Numbered from the stretch's first letter, positions 42,667 to 50,784 are shown. The stretch is DNA of 64,000 nt from Alkalihalobacillus sp. CinArs1 (GCF_947387515.1 NZ_CANDOB010000002.1:310001-374000); one strand, 5' to 3'. Notes: generated from the letters alone by a model not told the origin. Translations and numbers: made by a program.

Positions 42667-43170
42667 TTGATAATGAACTGGTTTCGAAATAACGTTGTTG
42701 CCGCCTCATTACTAACAGTGATTCGCGTTTATGTCGGATATACGTTTTTGATGGCAGGGTGGGGAAAAGTTTCAGGTGAGGAGAGATTTGATGCTTCAGG
42801 ATTCCTACAAGGAGGAATCGAGAAATCGACAGGAGAGCATCCAGCAGTGCAAGGATGGTATGCGAACTTCCTTGAGAACGTTGCTTTGCCGAACGTATCG
42901 ATCTTTAACGTATTGGTTCCCTGGGGAGAGTTGTTAGTAGGAATTGCATTAATCCTAGGGTTATTAACAACTTTTTCAGCATTTATGGGATTAATCATGA
43001 ACGTCAACTTTTTACTTGCAGGTGCGATCAGCACGAATCCAAACCTTATGATCATGGAGTTTTTACTATTAGTTGGAGGATGGAATGCAGGAAAGATAGG
43101 ACTCGATTACTTTCTACTTAAACTGAAAAAGAAACGCTTTGAAGGTGAAGAAAGAGGAGTTGCAGCGTAA
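42667..43170 (+). CDS. DoxX-family membrane protein
   Basis: 167 residues from TTG 42667 (AGGAG 10 nt upstream; ATG 42673 is further away). Four helices; ASLLTVIRVYVGYTFLMAGWGKVSG opens the first, and FNVLVPWGELLVGIALILGLLTTFSAFMGLIMNVNFLLAGA gives the DoxX core. Members work in thiosulfate:quinone oxidation or, in Firmicutes, in oxidative stress (DoxX with SodA and a thiol system). No such partner is adjacent here. Ends at a bidirectional terminator. Confidence 0.82.
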   Translation: MIMNWFRNNVVAASLLTVIRVYVGYTFLMAGWGKVSGEERFDASGFLQGGIEKSTGEHPAVQGWYANFLENVALPNVSIFNVLVPWGELLVGIALILGLLTTFSAFMGLIMNVNFLLAGAISTNPNLMIMEFLLLVGGWNAGKIGLDYFLLKLKKKRFEGEERGVAA

Positions 43171-43178
43171 TAAAAAAT

Positions 43179-43212
43179 GAGCAAGGAGACTACTAGCTCC
43201 TTGCTCGTTTTT
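43179..43212. terminator. Bidirectional terminator DoxX/BCCT
   Basis: GAGCAAGGAG pairs with CTCCTTGCTC (43197-43206), followed by GTTTTTATT. Confidence 0.85.
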
Positions 43213-43213
43213 A

Positions 43214-44737
43214 TTATTTATTGATCCCTTGTTCCTTCGCCATCTTTCGAGCGACTCTCGGTGCGAGCCAGACCATCGGAAGGAGAAGGAGTGAAACCGG
43301 AACAGCTGTTACAACGATAAAGTTCTGAAGCTGCGTGATGCCACTGTCACCCGTGATCAATAGGATGACGGCAATAGCGCCGAGAAGCACTGCCCAGAAT
43401 ATACGTAACCAGCTCTTCGGATTTCCTTCACCTGTAACGGCCATCGCGATCGTGTAGGACATCGAGTCCGTCGTTGTCACTACGAATAGGATCGTGAGGA
43501 TCAAGAACAGTGGTGAAACGATCGCTGCGAGCGGGAACTGCTCGGTGATCGCAAACATTGCGGCTGGATTACCAGCAGCGTTCAACGCTTCAGAGATCGA
43601 GCCAGGGTTTGTCAGTTCAAAGTGAATGCCTGACCCACCAAGAACGGTGAACCAGAACGTTGAGATAACAGGCGCAAAGATCGATACTGCGACGATGATG
43701 TCACGGATCGTACGACCGCGAGAAATACGAGAAACGAGTATCGCCATCATTGGACCGTATCCGATGAACCAGCCCCAGAAGAACACTGTCCAGAACGAGA
43801 GCCAACCCGTGTCGCCACGGAACGTTGACATCGTAATAAACTGATCAACATAGTAACCGAATCCTGAGATGAAGTGGTCGATAATAAAGCCACCTGGTCC
43901 GAGGATCACGATGAAGACCATCAATACGATCGCGAGCTGTACGTTGAAGCTACTTAGAATTTGGATTCCTTTGTATAGCCCCGTTACCGCAGAAATCGTC
44001 GCGATCACGACAACTGCTAAAATGATCGAGAACTGTGTGCTGAACTGATTCGGAATGCCGAAGATCTCCTGCAGGCCATAGCTTGCTTGAAGACCTAAGA
44101 ATCCGATCGGTCCGATCGTTCCAGCTGCAACAGCGATAACTGAAAACGCGTCGATCACCGTTCCGATCCAGCTGTGTCGAAGTCGTTCGCCGAAGATCGG
44201 ATAAAGAAGCGTACGAGGCTTCATCGGCATGCCTTTATGATAGTGACCGTACATCATCACGACAGCACTGATCGTACCTAGGATTGCCCATGCGAGAAAA
44301 CCCCAGTGCATAAAGCTTTGTGCAAGTGCTGGGTCGATGGCAGCGTTCGTGCCTGCTTCGATCCCAGATTGAGAAGGTGGAACGGTTAAGAAGTGGTACA
44401 TCGGCTCGGCCGCTGCCCAGAATACACCGCCACCTGCGAGAAGTGTCGCCATGATGATGGAGAGCCACTTGTATAAACTTAGTTCGGGTTTGTCTAAATT
44501 CCCCATTTTGATTTTACCGTATCGGGAGAAAGCGAGTCCGATTCCAACGAAGAACGTCGCTAACATAAGGACTTGCCAGAAAGCCCCAAAGTAGGTTGCT
44601 GACCATGAGAAACTATTACTAACGATTGCTTCTACAAGACTGATATCGAATAGTGCGAGAACAACGAAGAGAACGAGAATTCCTCCGCTTATACCAAATA
44701 CCGGCCAGTCGATCCGGCCTGATTCTTTATTTTCCAT
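43214..44737 (-). CDS. BCCT-family carrier with atypical tryptophan signature
   Basis: 507 residues from ATG 44737 (AAAGGAG SD; the longer frame to 44776 lacks one). Twelve helices. The helix 8 signature of this family, normally W-rich ahead of ARISRGRTIRE, reads FWGWFIGYGPMMAILVSRISRGRTIRD: several Trp of the quaternary-ammonium-binding box are replaced by Phe, Tyr and Gly. The first Trp/Gly stretch GGGVFWAAAEPMYHFL is normal. A carrier of a betaine-like or other compound is likely, but a classic glycine betaine substrate is doubtful. Osmoprotection is inference. Confidence 0.85.
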   Translation of the reverse strand: MENKESGRIDWPVFGISGGILVLFVVLALFDISLVEAIVSNSFSWSATYFGAFWQVLMLATFFVGIGLAFSRYGKIKMGNLDKPELSLYKWLSIIMATLLAGGGVFWAAAEPMYHFLTVPPSQSGIEAGTNAAIDPALAQSFMHWGFLAWAILGTISAVVMMYGHYHKGMPMKPRTLLYPIFGERLRHSWIGTVIDAFSVIAVAAGTIGPIGFLGLQASYGLQEIFGIPNQFSTQFSIILAVVVIATISAVTGLYKGIQILSSFNVQLAIVLMVFIVILGPGGFIIDHFISGFGYYVDQFITMSTFRGDTGWLSFWTVFFWGWFIGYGPMMAILVSRISRGRTIRDIIVAVSIFAPVISTFWFTVLGGSGIHFELTNPGSISEALNAAGNPAAMFAITEQFPLAAIVSPLFLILTILFVVTTTDSMSYTIAMAVTGEGNPKSWLRIFWAVLLGAIAVILLITGDSGITQLQNFIVVTAVPVSLLLLPMVWLAPRVARKMAKEQGINK

Positions 44738-44887
44738 ATCGTACTCCTTTAAATTTTCTAGAAATGCTTTAGGCACAAAGATTTACTCTACCACCTGAAT
44801 ATTGCGGATGCAAGAATTTTGTCGTATTGTGATGTATTTTGTCCAGCTTTCTTCCAAATCATGAGTGAATTGGTAGAGAAATACGGT

Positions 44888-44998
44888 TTCGCTGATATAT
44901 GTTGGAATTCGCTGATAAAAGAGTGATTTTCGCTGATATATAGGTTGAAATCGCTGATAAAAATGATATTTCGCCGATAAAATGAAATTTTCGCTGAT
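44888..44998. repeat. Six helically phased TTCGCTGAT repeats
   Basis: In the 361-bp gap 44738-45098: TTCGCTGAT at 44888, 44908, 44929, ATCGCTGAT at 44950, TTCGCCGAT at 44970, TTCGCTGAT at 44990, each followed by ATA or AAA. Spacings are 20, 21, 21, 20, 20 bp, close to two helical turns. The spacers differ in sequence, so the repeated part is just the 9-12-bp core. No ORF or hairpin. Shared binding site for a DNA-bending or multimeric protein is the simplest idea. Confidence 0.75.
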
Positions 44999-45098
44999 AT
45001 GAGGAGGGAAGAGCGTCTTTTTCCTAAAAAAGAAACTTTTGGTAGGGGATATACGTAGTAACTAGTAGAAGATGGATAAGATATAGAGGTGAATCACG

Positions 45099-45296
45099 AT
45101 GAAAGGGAAATTCTTTTTACTTTATGTGTCGGTTACGATCATTACTATTTTTGGCGGCGGGTTCGCGATCAGGTATTTTAGGGATGGCGATTTGTATGTT
45201 GATCATCTTATAGCCGCGATAGTCGGGGTAATCGGTGTACTGGTGTTTTTCATCTTGAAGATGAAAGAAAAGTCTAATGCGACGGAGGAAATGTGA
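45099..45296 (+). CDS. 65-residue membrane protein
   Basis: ATG after AGAGGTGA (8 nt). Two hydrophobic helices with a polar RYFRDGDLYVDH hairpin between and a charged tail KMKEKSNATEEM. The stop is fused to a terminator hairpin. Function unknown. Confidence 0.65.
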   Translation: MKGKFFLLYVSVTIITIFGGGFAIRYFRDGDLYVDHLIAAIVGVIGVLVFFILKMKEKSNATEEM

Positions 45297-45325
45297 AAGA
45301 GGGGGCTCGCTGCCCCCTCTTTACG
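45296..45325. terminator. Terminator overlapping the stop codon
   Basis: AAAGAGGGGGC pairs perfectly with GCCCCCTCTTT around TCGCT, then TA. T-tract is short. Confidence 0.8.
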
Positions 45326-45395
45326 TGTGTATATGGTCTTTTTTTCTCCATTTACCGTTCTTCAACTCATAGCCCAGGTCTCGAAAACGGATGTA
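45321..45395 (-). pseudogene. C-terminal remnant of a paralogue of the 45516 gene
   Basis: Minus-strand frame ending at 45321 reads FRDLGYELKNGKWRKKD, aligning with FRKMKKLGYHLNNGKWDKEG at the C-terminus of the gene at 45516-45965. A stop (TAA) lies just upstream of residue 1 of the fragment, and no start is visible. This is a degraded partial duplicate, about 25 codons long, trapped behind the terminator. Upstream sequence (45396-45490) shows no further similarity that I can see; an SD-like AAGGAGAGGAG at 45429-45439 may be another relic. Confidence 0.55.
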
Positions 45396-45486
45396 TTACT
45401 ATAAGAGTTAAATGACTAGCCAAAAAGAAGGAGAGGAGTGTGTCTTTGTTCAAACCTAATGAAAGAACCAGATTGTGTAGATAGAA

Positions 45487-45517
45487 TCACAAAAAAGAAG
45501 GCTCTAATTTGAGCCTT
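45487..45517 (-). terminator. Terminator of the 45516 gene
   Basis: AAGGCTC/GAGCCTT stem around 6 nt (45498-45517), then CTTTTTT on the minus strand. Confidence 0.8.
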
Positions 45518-45965
45518 ACGCATCTGTTTCTACTCCTTCTTTGTCCCATTTTCCGTTATTCAGGTGATAGCCGAGTTTCTTCATTTTGCGGAAGTGAAGC
45601 CCTGTTGGTATTCCGAGCAATATGGTGGCCCGAATCAACCCTAAAATGGCGCCAAGTATGACACTCGATCCGATCGTGAATGTATCCCATAGTACGATAA
45701 AGATAAAAAGAGGGATAACGAAAAACCAAAAAAGTATTGTTATGTTCAACTTCCGGTCTAGAGGTGCAAGGTAATGTTCATTCGTGACGTCAAAGTATCG
45801 TCTGCCGATCAAACCGATGATGACGATCATAATGAGAAACGTGGGAAAGCCAACTGAAAGTCCAAAAAAATAAAAGGCAGTCGTAACGCTGCCTATTAAT
45901 AATAAAACAAGCCCGATTAATAGAAGTAGCTGTTGCCCAAACGATAAGCCGCTTTTTTTCGACAT
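45516..45965 (-). CDS. Four-helix membrane protein, unknown
   Basis: 149 residues with hydrophobic segments near 10-32, 36-52, 70-90 and 100-120, and a hydrophilic C-terminal end LHFRKMKKLGYHLNNGKWDKEG. SD TGGAGG. A 60-residue membrane gene lies just upstream on the same strand, so the two may form an operon. A remnant of a second copy lies downstream. Family not recognised. Confidence 0.65.
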   Translation of the reverse strand: MSKKSGLSFGQQLLLLIGLVLLLIGSVTTAFYFFGLSVGFPTFLIMIVIIGLIGRRYFDVTNEHYLAPLDRKLNITILFWFFVIPLFIFIVLWDTFTIGSSVILGAILGLIRATILLGIPTGLHFRKMKKLGYHLNNGKWDKEGVETDA

Positions 45966-45982
45966 CTACTAGCCTCCAGATT

Positions 45983-46165
45983 TCATCGTTTTTTAGGTGT
46001 ACGTCTGTTCATATTTAGCAGCATGTATCCAACTGCGATGGCGATTGAAATCGAAACGAATGGTGACATCGGTACGTTCCCATGTTGAAGGGAATCCACG
46101 TAAACGATGATGGCTGCAGGAAATAAGAAGAGAAATAAAACAAGGTTCAGCACAATTTCTTTCAT
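45983..46165 (-). CDS. 60-residue membrane protein
   Basis: ATG follows AGAGGAG. Two helices (about 5-22 and 34-50) with a YVDSLQHGNVPMSPF loop and a basic end (NMNRRTPKKR). First gene of a minus-strand pair with 45516-45965, 17 bp apart. Function unknown. Confidence 0.65.
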   Translation of the reverse strand: MKEIVLNLVLFLFLFPAAIIVYVDSLQHGNVPMSPFVSISIAIAVGYMLLNMNRRTPKKR

Positions 46166-46385
46166 GATCGTAACTCCTCTCTACCCTCTAAAGTGATAAA
46201 AACAGCCGAGAAACTGGTCACCAAAAAGAACAAAAAGGTTCTCTATCTTGTTACTATCTTCTTACCTTTTATTTATGAAAGATAAACCAAAAAATGTAAG
46301 TGTTTTTATTGAAATAACATAATATGGGAACTTTTTCTCGTTTCATTCGTCTTTCCTTTTGTGGAGAATGTTTGGAGGAGATTAT

Positions 46386-47243
46386 ATGAGAACGGGAATG
46401 AAGTTTGTCTCGATTATAGTGAGTATATTACTGATCGGAAGCTTTGCTGGCATGTTCCAAAATGGAATTGAGATGAGTCTCAAGGAATTTTGGAATCAGT
46501 TCGTCCAATTAATAAGAGCAATTCTTAATCCAGGGGAACTAACTTATGAACCATTGTTCGGAAGCACGACGGTATATCCAGTTTTCCCAGGGATATTTGA
46601 ATACTATGGCTATTCCCTTTTTATCTTGGTTGCAGGATTTTGTATAGCGTTGATCGGAAGCTTAGGGTTAACCTATATCACGTTTTTTCTTCCATATCGA
46701 TTGAGGAAGATGTTTATTAGAGTAACGGGCATCCTTGAGGCCATACCTGATCTTTTTATCATCGTAATGTTTCAGATTGCGATCGTTTCATTGTACAAAG
46801 AGACGGGATTATTAATCTTTGAAGTCGTTGGGGGATTCGAACGTCCAGTCGTTCTTCCGCTTATTACGTACGCGGTCTTGCCGGCTATTCTTCTTTACCG
46901 AGTCATGCTGCTCACGTTCGAGGATGAATTAGCTTCGCCTTACGTAGAACTTGCGAGTGGAAAGGGACTTTCAAAGAGTAGAATCTTGTGGAAGCACGTG
47001 TTACGAAACGCGCTTTTTACCGTTGTAAATCACTCGCGAACCATCATTGTTCTCATGCTTTCGAACCTGGTGATGCTTGAAATTCTCTTTAATTTATATG
47101 GACTAGTGTGGTTTATGGTGAACAACTTAAGAGTTGAAATCGTAATAATCGGCATACTGATGATTTTCGTACCGCTCTTTCTTATTGAAGCTTGCTCGAG
47201 ATTTTTCATTCAGCGTATAACCGGAAAGGAGTTGGCTGATTGA
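46386..47243 (+). CDS. ABC transporter permease, Opp/DppB-like
   Basis: 285 residues from ATG 46386 (TTTGGAGG SD). Six or so helices; cytosolic coupling loop ELASGKGLSKSRILWKHVLRNAL matches the EAA motif of binding-protein-dependent permeases. Layout (TM1, extracellular segment, TM2-6) is that of DppB/OppB, but the N-terminus deviates from the usual GLLL(F/V)I...pG(D/E)P. Its stop overlaps the start of the next permease by one base. No ATPase or binding-protein gene is near, so it must borrow them or work with distant genes. Confidence 0.75.
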   Translation: MRTGMKFVSIIVSILLIGSFAGMFQNGIEMSLKEFWNQFVQLIRAILNPGELTYEPLFGSTTVYPVFPGIFEYYGYSLFILVAGFCIALIGSLGLTYITFFLPYRLRKMFIRVTGILEAIPDLFIIVMFQIAIVSLYKETGLLIFEVVGGFERPVVLPLITYAVLPAILLYRVMLLTFEDELASPYVELASGKGLSKSRILWKHVLRNALFTVVNHSRTIIVLMLSNLVMLEILFNLYGLVWFMVNNLRVEIVIIGILMIFVPLFLIEACSRFFIQRITGKELAD

Positions 47244-48352
47244 TGGGAAAGGCACTGATAAAAAACGCACAATTTATGATCGGCTCGACTTTCTTTTTCA
47301 GTGTACTGGCGGCAAGCTTTTTTTACACGATTTTCTTTCAAGATCATATTCCCGTTGCAGAGCTAACGTATGATCAAAACGGAGATATCCTTGCGAGGCC
47401 TCCTTATTCGCCAGTTGAGCACCCTCCTTTTGGAACAGATAATGTTTCTCAAGATTTGTTTTTCTTGTTGCTAGTTGGAGCAAAATACACGCTCGGCATT
47501 GCTCTAGTGATCGCTTTAGCGAGATTTGTACTATCCTTTCTGCTTGGGGTTGGGATGCAGCTGTATGCTGCGCCGATTTTGAAAAAAGTCAAACCGTTAC
47601 TAGAAGGGTTCTTTTATTTTCCTGCACCGCTTCTTGCTTATTTGATTTTAAGTTATGTTCTAATGAGAGATTTGTTTATGGATAGCGATTTTTCGACGAC
47701 ATTTACAGAGCGAATGGTGTTCGAAGTCATTGTCTTGATCATGATCGGGGTGCCGATTACGATGACCACGATTGCAAGAGAAGTAGAGCTTTTACAAGAA
47801 AAGGAGTTTATTACGAGTGCAAAGGTTTTAGGTGGAAGTCGCTTCCATATGTTGATGAAGCATCTCATGCCATACTTCAAACCACAGCTTTTCATCATTT
47901 TTATTAGAGAAATCATCCTCGTCCTGTTGTTGTTAGCACACCTTGGGATTTTAAACATATTGTTCGGAGGTGCTGCGATCGAAGAAGATATTTTTGGGAA
48001 CAGTGTGTTTGTTTCGCTTTCCAACGAATGGTCCGGTCTGATTGGAAATAACCTTAAGTTCTTGTTCACAACCTATTATTGGATTCCACTCGTTCCGATC
48101 ATTTGTTTTACGGTAACGATTCTCGCTTTAAAAATGATGGTCCAAGGCTTTCAAGAAGCTTCAGCACATGCTTCGAAAAAGGGTATGGTTGTTCGGAAAG
48201 AGAAAAAGAGTCTAGAGGAGTATGATCAGAAAAAAATTGATGATCGTTCGTTCAAGGCTAGAAAGAAGGGAGATTTTTCGTTGGTACGAGAATTTAAAAT
48301 GGAAGACGTAGATGAAGTAAAAGGAGTTCACATATGGAACAAGAACAACTGA
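47243..48352 (+). CDS. ABC transporter permease, DppC-like, with long charged tail
   Basis: 369 residues from ATG 47243 (TTG 47240 alternative). A single N-terminal helix, then FGTDNVSQDLFFLLLVGAKYTLGIALVIALARF, which is the FGTD..GrD.. opening of the DppC/OppC family, and the EAA loop REVELLQEKEFITSAKVLGGSRFHMLMKHLMPYFKPQ. Residues 310-369 are a highly charged extension (EKKSLEEYDQKKIDDRSFKARKKGD), not usual for these permeases. The end overlaps the NUDIX gene by 19 bp. Forms a heterodimer with the preceding protein. Confidence 0.75.
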   Translation: MGKALIKNAQFMIGSTFFFSVLAASFFYTIFFQDHIPVAELTYDQNGDILARPPYSPVEHPPFGTDNVSQDLFFLLLVGAKYTLGIALVIALARFVLSFLLGVGMQLYAAPILKKVKPLLEGFFYFPAPLLAYLILSYVLMRDLFMDSDFSTTFTERMVFEVIVLIMIGVPITMTTIAREVELLQEKEFITSAKVLGGSRFHMLMKHLMPYFKPQLFIIFIREIILVLLLLAHLGILNILFGGAAIEEDIFGNSVFVSLSNEWSGLIGNNLKFLFTTYYWIPLVPIICFTVTILALKMMVQGFQEASAHASKKGMVVRKEKKSLEEYDQKKIDDRSFKARKKGDFSLVREFKMEDVDEVKGVHIWNKNN

Positions 48353-48954
48353 ACATTTTCGACGAAAAATATAACCATATCGGTGTGGCATCACGAAAAG
48401 AAGTGCATGAAAAAGGCTATTGGCATGAGGCGTTTCATTGCTGGATTGTGAGTATGGAAGATGGGTGTCCGTTCGTTTATTTACAGCTTCGTAGTCAAGA
48501 AAAGAAAGACTACCCTTATTTGCTAGATATTACGGCTGCGGGTCACCTTTTATCGAATGAAACGGTGAAAGATGGCGTGAGAGAGGTGAAGGAAGAAATC
48601 GGGATCGATGTGGCGTTTCAGTCGCTCTTACCGCTTGGTGTCCTGAATTATTCCGTTCATCGGGGCGATTTCATAGATAAGGAGATTGCTCATGTGTTTC
48701 TCCACCTCGCGTCGCTTAGGTTCGAAGACCTTACGCTTCAAAAGGAAGAAGTGGCCGGAATGGTGAAGGTGGAACTCGATGAGTTTGAGGCGCTTTGGGA
48801 TGACACTGCTGAGACAATTCAGGTGGAAGGATTTGAAATCGATCAAGAGGGATGTAAACGGTTGATCAATGAAAGAGTTGGGAAAGAAAAGTTCGTGCCA
48901 CACGAGGTTTCTTTTTATAAAGCGGTGATCGAGCGGATAAAGAATGAATGGTAG
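48334..48954 (+). CDS. NUDIX hydrolase (isopentenyl-diphosphate isomerase-like branch)
   Basis: 206 residues. Nudix box G-x5-E-x7-REVKEEIG at about residues 69-91 (AGHLLSNETVKDGVREVKEEIG), complete. Sequence start ...FDEKYNHIGVASRKEVHEKGYWHEAFHCW and the C-terminal helical part resemble the YfcD/IPP-isomerase-like Nudix group rather than ADP-ribose pyrophosphatases. It hydrolyses nucleoside-diphosphate-linked or similar substrates; which is unknown. Overlap with the permease gene suggests co-expression. SD AAAGGAG inside the permease end. Confidence 0.85.
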   Translation: MEQEQLNIFDEKYNHIGVASRKEVHEKGYWHEAFHCWIVSMEDGCPFVYLQLRSQEKKDYPYLLDITAAGHLLSNETVKDGVREVKEEIGIDVAFQSLLPLGVLNYSVHRGDFIDKEIAHVFLHLASLRFEDLTLQKEEVAGMVKVELDEFEALWDDTAETIQVEGFEIDQEGCKRLINERVGKEKFVPHEVSFYKAVIERIKNEW

Positions 48955-48969
48955 AGCGGAGGTGAAGTG

Positions 48970-49533
48970 ATGAACAACGAGTTTCCAACACACGAAACGA
49001 AACGGTTGTTGCTGAGAGAAGTGAGAACGGAGGATGCTGAAGCGATGTTGGGCTATTTGTCTGACTCAGATGTGGTGAAGCACATGGGGCTAGAGCCGTT
49101 TCGGTCGATCGACGATGCGTTAGATGAGATTAACTGGTACAAATCCATACATAAAGAAGGTTCCGGAATGCGGTGGGGACTGATACTGAAGGAATCGGAT
49201 GAAATGATTGGTAGCTGTGGGTTTTTAAATCGTAGTCCGAGACACAGGCGGGCAGAGATAGGTTTTGAGCTAAATAAGAGTTACTGGGGAAAAGGGTTAG
49301 CAAGTGAAGCGCTTCATGCCGTTATTGCGTTCGGCTTTCGAGAGCTCGAATTGGAACGGGTCGAAGCGTTGATTGAGCTTGAGAATCGTTCATCTCAAAA
49401 GTTAGTTGAGAAGCAAGGCTTTATGAGAGAAGGGTTATTGAGACACTATGAATATACGTGTGGAAAATTTGATGATCTCTATATGTATTCAATGCTGCGT
49501 GAGGAGTATGAGAATGGTGAAGGTGATGTTTAG
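48970..49533 (+). CDS. GNAT acetyltransferase, RimJ/RimL-like
   Basis: 187 residues from ATG 48970, set after GGAGGTGA. TKRLLLREVRTEDAEAMLGYLSD opens the RimJ-type fold; acetyl-CoA site AEIGFELNKSYWGKGLASEALHAVIAFGF carries the R/Q-x-x-G-x-G/A element as NKSYWGKGLA; RVEALIELENRSSQKLVEKQGFMREGLLRHYEY completes it. Acts on protein N-termini or amino groups in the cytosol. Last of an operon with the permeases and NUDIX gene. Confidence 0.85.
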   Translation: MNNEFPTHETKRLLLREVRTEDAEAMLGYLSDSDVVKHMGLEPFRSIDDALDEINWYKSIHKEGSGMRWGLILKESDEMIGSCGFLNRSPRHRRAEIGFELNKSYWGKGLASEALHAVIAFGFRELELERVEALIELENRSSQKLVEKQGFMREGLLRHYEYTCGKFDDLYMYSMLREEYENGEGDV

Positions 49534-49647
49534 CGACCGATGGGCACGACTTTTCAATGTGCGACTCTCGTAATGAGCAATTTTTACTGTTTCGTTTTGA
49601 AATAATTGGGAATTAGACAGTAAGAACTCATTTATAGGAGGGTGCAC

Positions 49648-49770
49648 GTGAAAATAATAAAAGCGTTCGCGGAAGGAAAAAAGTTTTTTCGATCTGTTAT
49701 CATGGCAGGAATCGTCTGTTTTTTTCTAGTTGCTTTGATCGTAGCGTTTGTTCAGTTCCTTTTTAAATGA
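49648..49770 (+). CDS. 40-residue single-pass membrane protein
   Basis: GTG 49648 to TGA 49770, with ATAGGAGGG 6 nt ahead. A basic N-terminus (KIIKAFAEGKKFFRS) precedes one helix (residues 18-37, VIMAGIVCFFLVALIVAFVQF) and a terminal LFK. A terminator begins 8 bp after the stop. Too short for usual gene calls. Its SD, stop-terminator spacing and composition support it. Function unknown. Confidence 0.68.
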   Translation: MKIIKAFAEGKKFFRSVIMAGIVCFFLVALIVAFVQFLFK

Positions 49771-49777
49771 ACTGGTG

Positions 49778-49811
49778 AAGCCGTATTCGGGAGTCGAATA
49801 CGGCTTTTTTA
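49778..49811 (+). terminator. Terminator after the 40-residue gene
   Basis: AAGCCGTATTCG (49778-49789) pairs perfectly with CGAATACGGCTT, then TTTT. Confidence 0.9.
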
Positions 49812-49849
49812 TGTTTTTTACTAATAGGAGAATATAGTGATAAAACCCA

Positions 49850-49880
49850 TTGACCCTCACGTTACGTTATACCCTATAGT
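49850..49880 (+). promoter_or_regulatory. MerR-type promoter with 19-bp spacer
   Basis: TTGACC (49850-49855), 19-bp spacer, TATAGT (49875-49880). The spacer holds the imperfect dyad CTCACGT-T-ACGTTAT. The over-long spacer with a dyad is the hallmark of promoters untwisted by MerR-family activators such as Mta. Confidence 0.75.
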
Positions 49881-49905
49881 GATGAGTAAGGAGGTGCTGG
49901 TCGAA

Positions 49906-50640
49906 ATGAAAGTGAAAGAGGTAGCGGACCTTGTAGGAATCAGTGTTCGTACGCTTCATCATTATGATGAAATAGGGTTGTTAACGCCAGAGACGACTGA
50001 AGCAGGCTACCGGATTTATTCTGAAAATGATTTAGAGACGCTGCAGCAGATTTTGTTTTTTAAAGAGCTTGGGTTTTCTCTGAAGGAAGTTCAGCGAATT
50101 CTTGAAGACCCTGCCTTTGATCGGAAGGAGGCGCTGGAGTTACAGCGGAGGATGCTTGTTGAAAAGCGCAGTCATGTGGATCGGATGATTAAGACAATCG
50201 ATAAAACGATAAAACAAATGATGGGAGAGGTCGAAATGACAAATGAGGAAAAGTTTGAGGGGATGAACTTTGATCATAACCCGTATGAAGAGGAGGCGCG
50301 CAGGCGCTGGGGTGATAAGAAGATCGATGAAACGAATAAGAAGGTGCGAGGAATGTCTAAGGAAGAGCAGCAGAATCTATCAGAGGGCTGGGATCGGATT
50401 TATACGAGACTTGCGAAGCTGCGTGACGGTGCTCCTGATTTGGCTGAGGCGCAGGAAGCGATTCATGAATGGTATGAGTTCTTGAAGAATTTTGGAGATT
50501 ATTCTTATGAAGCGTTCCGCGGGCTAGGGCAAATGTACGTGGATGATAAGCGGTTCACGAAGAATATCGATAAATACGGTGAAGGGTTAGCGGTGTTTAT
50601 GTGCGATGCGATGGCCGTTTATGCGGATCGAAAAGCCTGA
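49906..50640 (+). CDS. mta: MerR-family regulator with TipAS effector domain, Mta-like
   Basis: 244 residues from ATG 49906 (AAGGAGGTG upstream). N-terminal MerR HTH: VKEVADLVGISVRTLHHYDEIGLLTPETTEAGYRIYSENDLETLQQILFFKELGFSLKEVQRIL; coiled-coil linker (residues 72-115); C-terminal TipAS antibiotic-sensing domain from about 125 (MNFDHNPYEEEARRRWGDKKIDETNKKVRGMS, ending EGLAVFMCDAMAVYA). Same architecture and near length as Mta of B. subtilis (257 residues), a self-activator that also turns on drug exporters. It lies behind its own MerR-type promoter. Confidence 0.85.
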   Translation: MKVKEVADLVGISVRTLHHYDEIGLLTPETTEAGYRIYSENDLETLQQILFFKELGFSLKEVQRILEDPAFDRKEALELQRRMLVEKRSHVDRMIKTIDKTIKQMMGEVEMTNEEKFEGMNFDHNPYEEEARRRWGDKKIDETNKKVRGMSKEEQQNLSEGWDRIYTRLAKLRDGAPDLAEAQEAIHEWYEFLKNFGDYSYEAFRGLGQMYVDDKRFTKNIDKYGEGLAVFMCDAMAVYADRKA

Positions 50641-50644
50641 ATGA

Positions 50645-50677
50645 GAGGGGTGCTTGTCGTAGTGACAGGCACCCCTC
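50645..50677. repeat. GTGACAGGCACC repeat as a 14-bp hairpin
   Basis: GAGGGGTGCTTGTC (50645-50658) pairs with GACAGGCACCCCTC (50664-50677) with one wobble. The right arm is the dispersed repeat; the left arm is its complement. No T-tail follows, so terminator action is uncertain. TTCGTCGAAAA, like the TTCGACARAAA flank of other copies, follows it. Confidence 0.75.
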
Positions 50678-50697
50678 ACAATTCGTCGAAAAATGTA

Positions 50698-50725
50698 TTG
50701 CATTCCCCGGAATTACTTGTATAAT
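50698..50725 (+). promoter_or_regulatory. Promoter of AGCS carrier
   Basis: TTGCAT, 16-bp spacer, TATAAT (50720-50725). Confidence 0.6.
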
Positions 50726-50784
50726 AAAAATATACAAATTTCTGAAAATTTAAAAAGAATTAACAAAAAGGGGCGAATGTGTAA

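Noticed and set aside
42419-42670. 83-residue ORF on the plus strand
   Set aside because: It runs through a strong terminator and a promoter region and has no SD.
44888-44998. CRISPR array
   Set aside because: Repeats are only 9-12 bp, spacers about 11 bp, and no cas gene is present.
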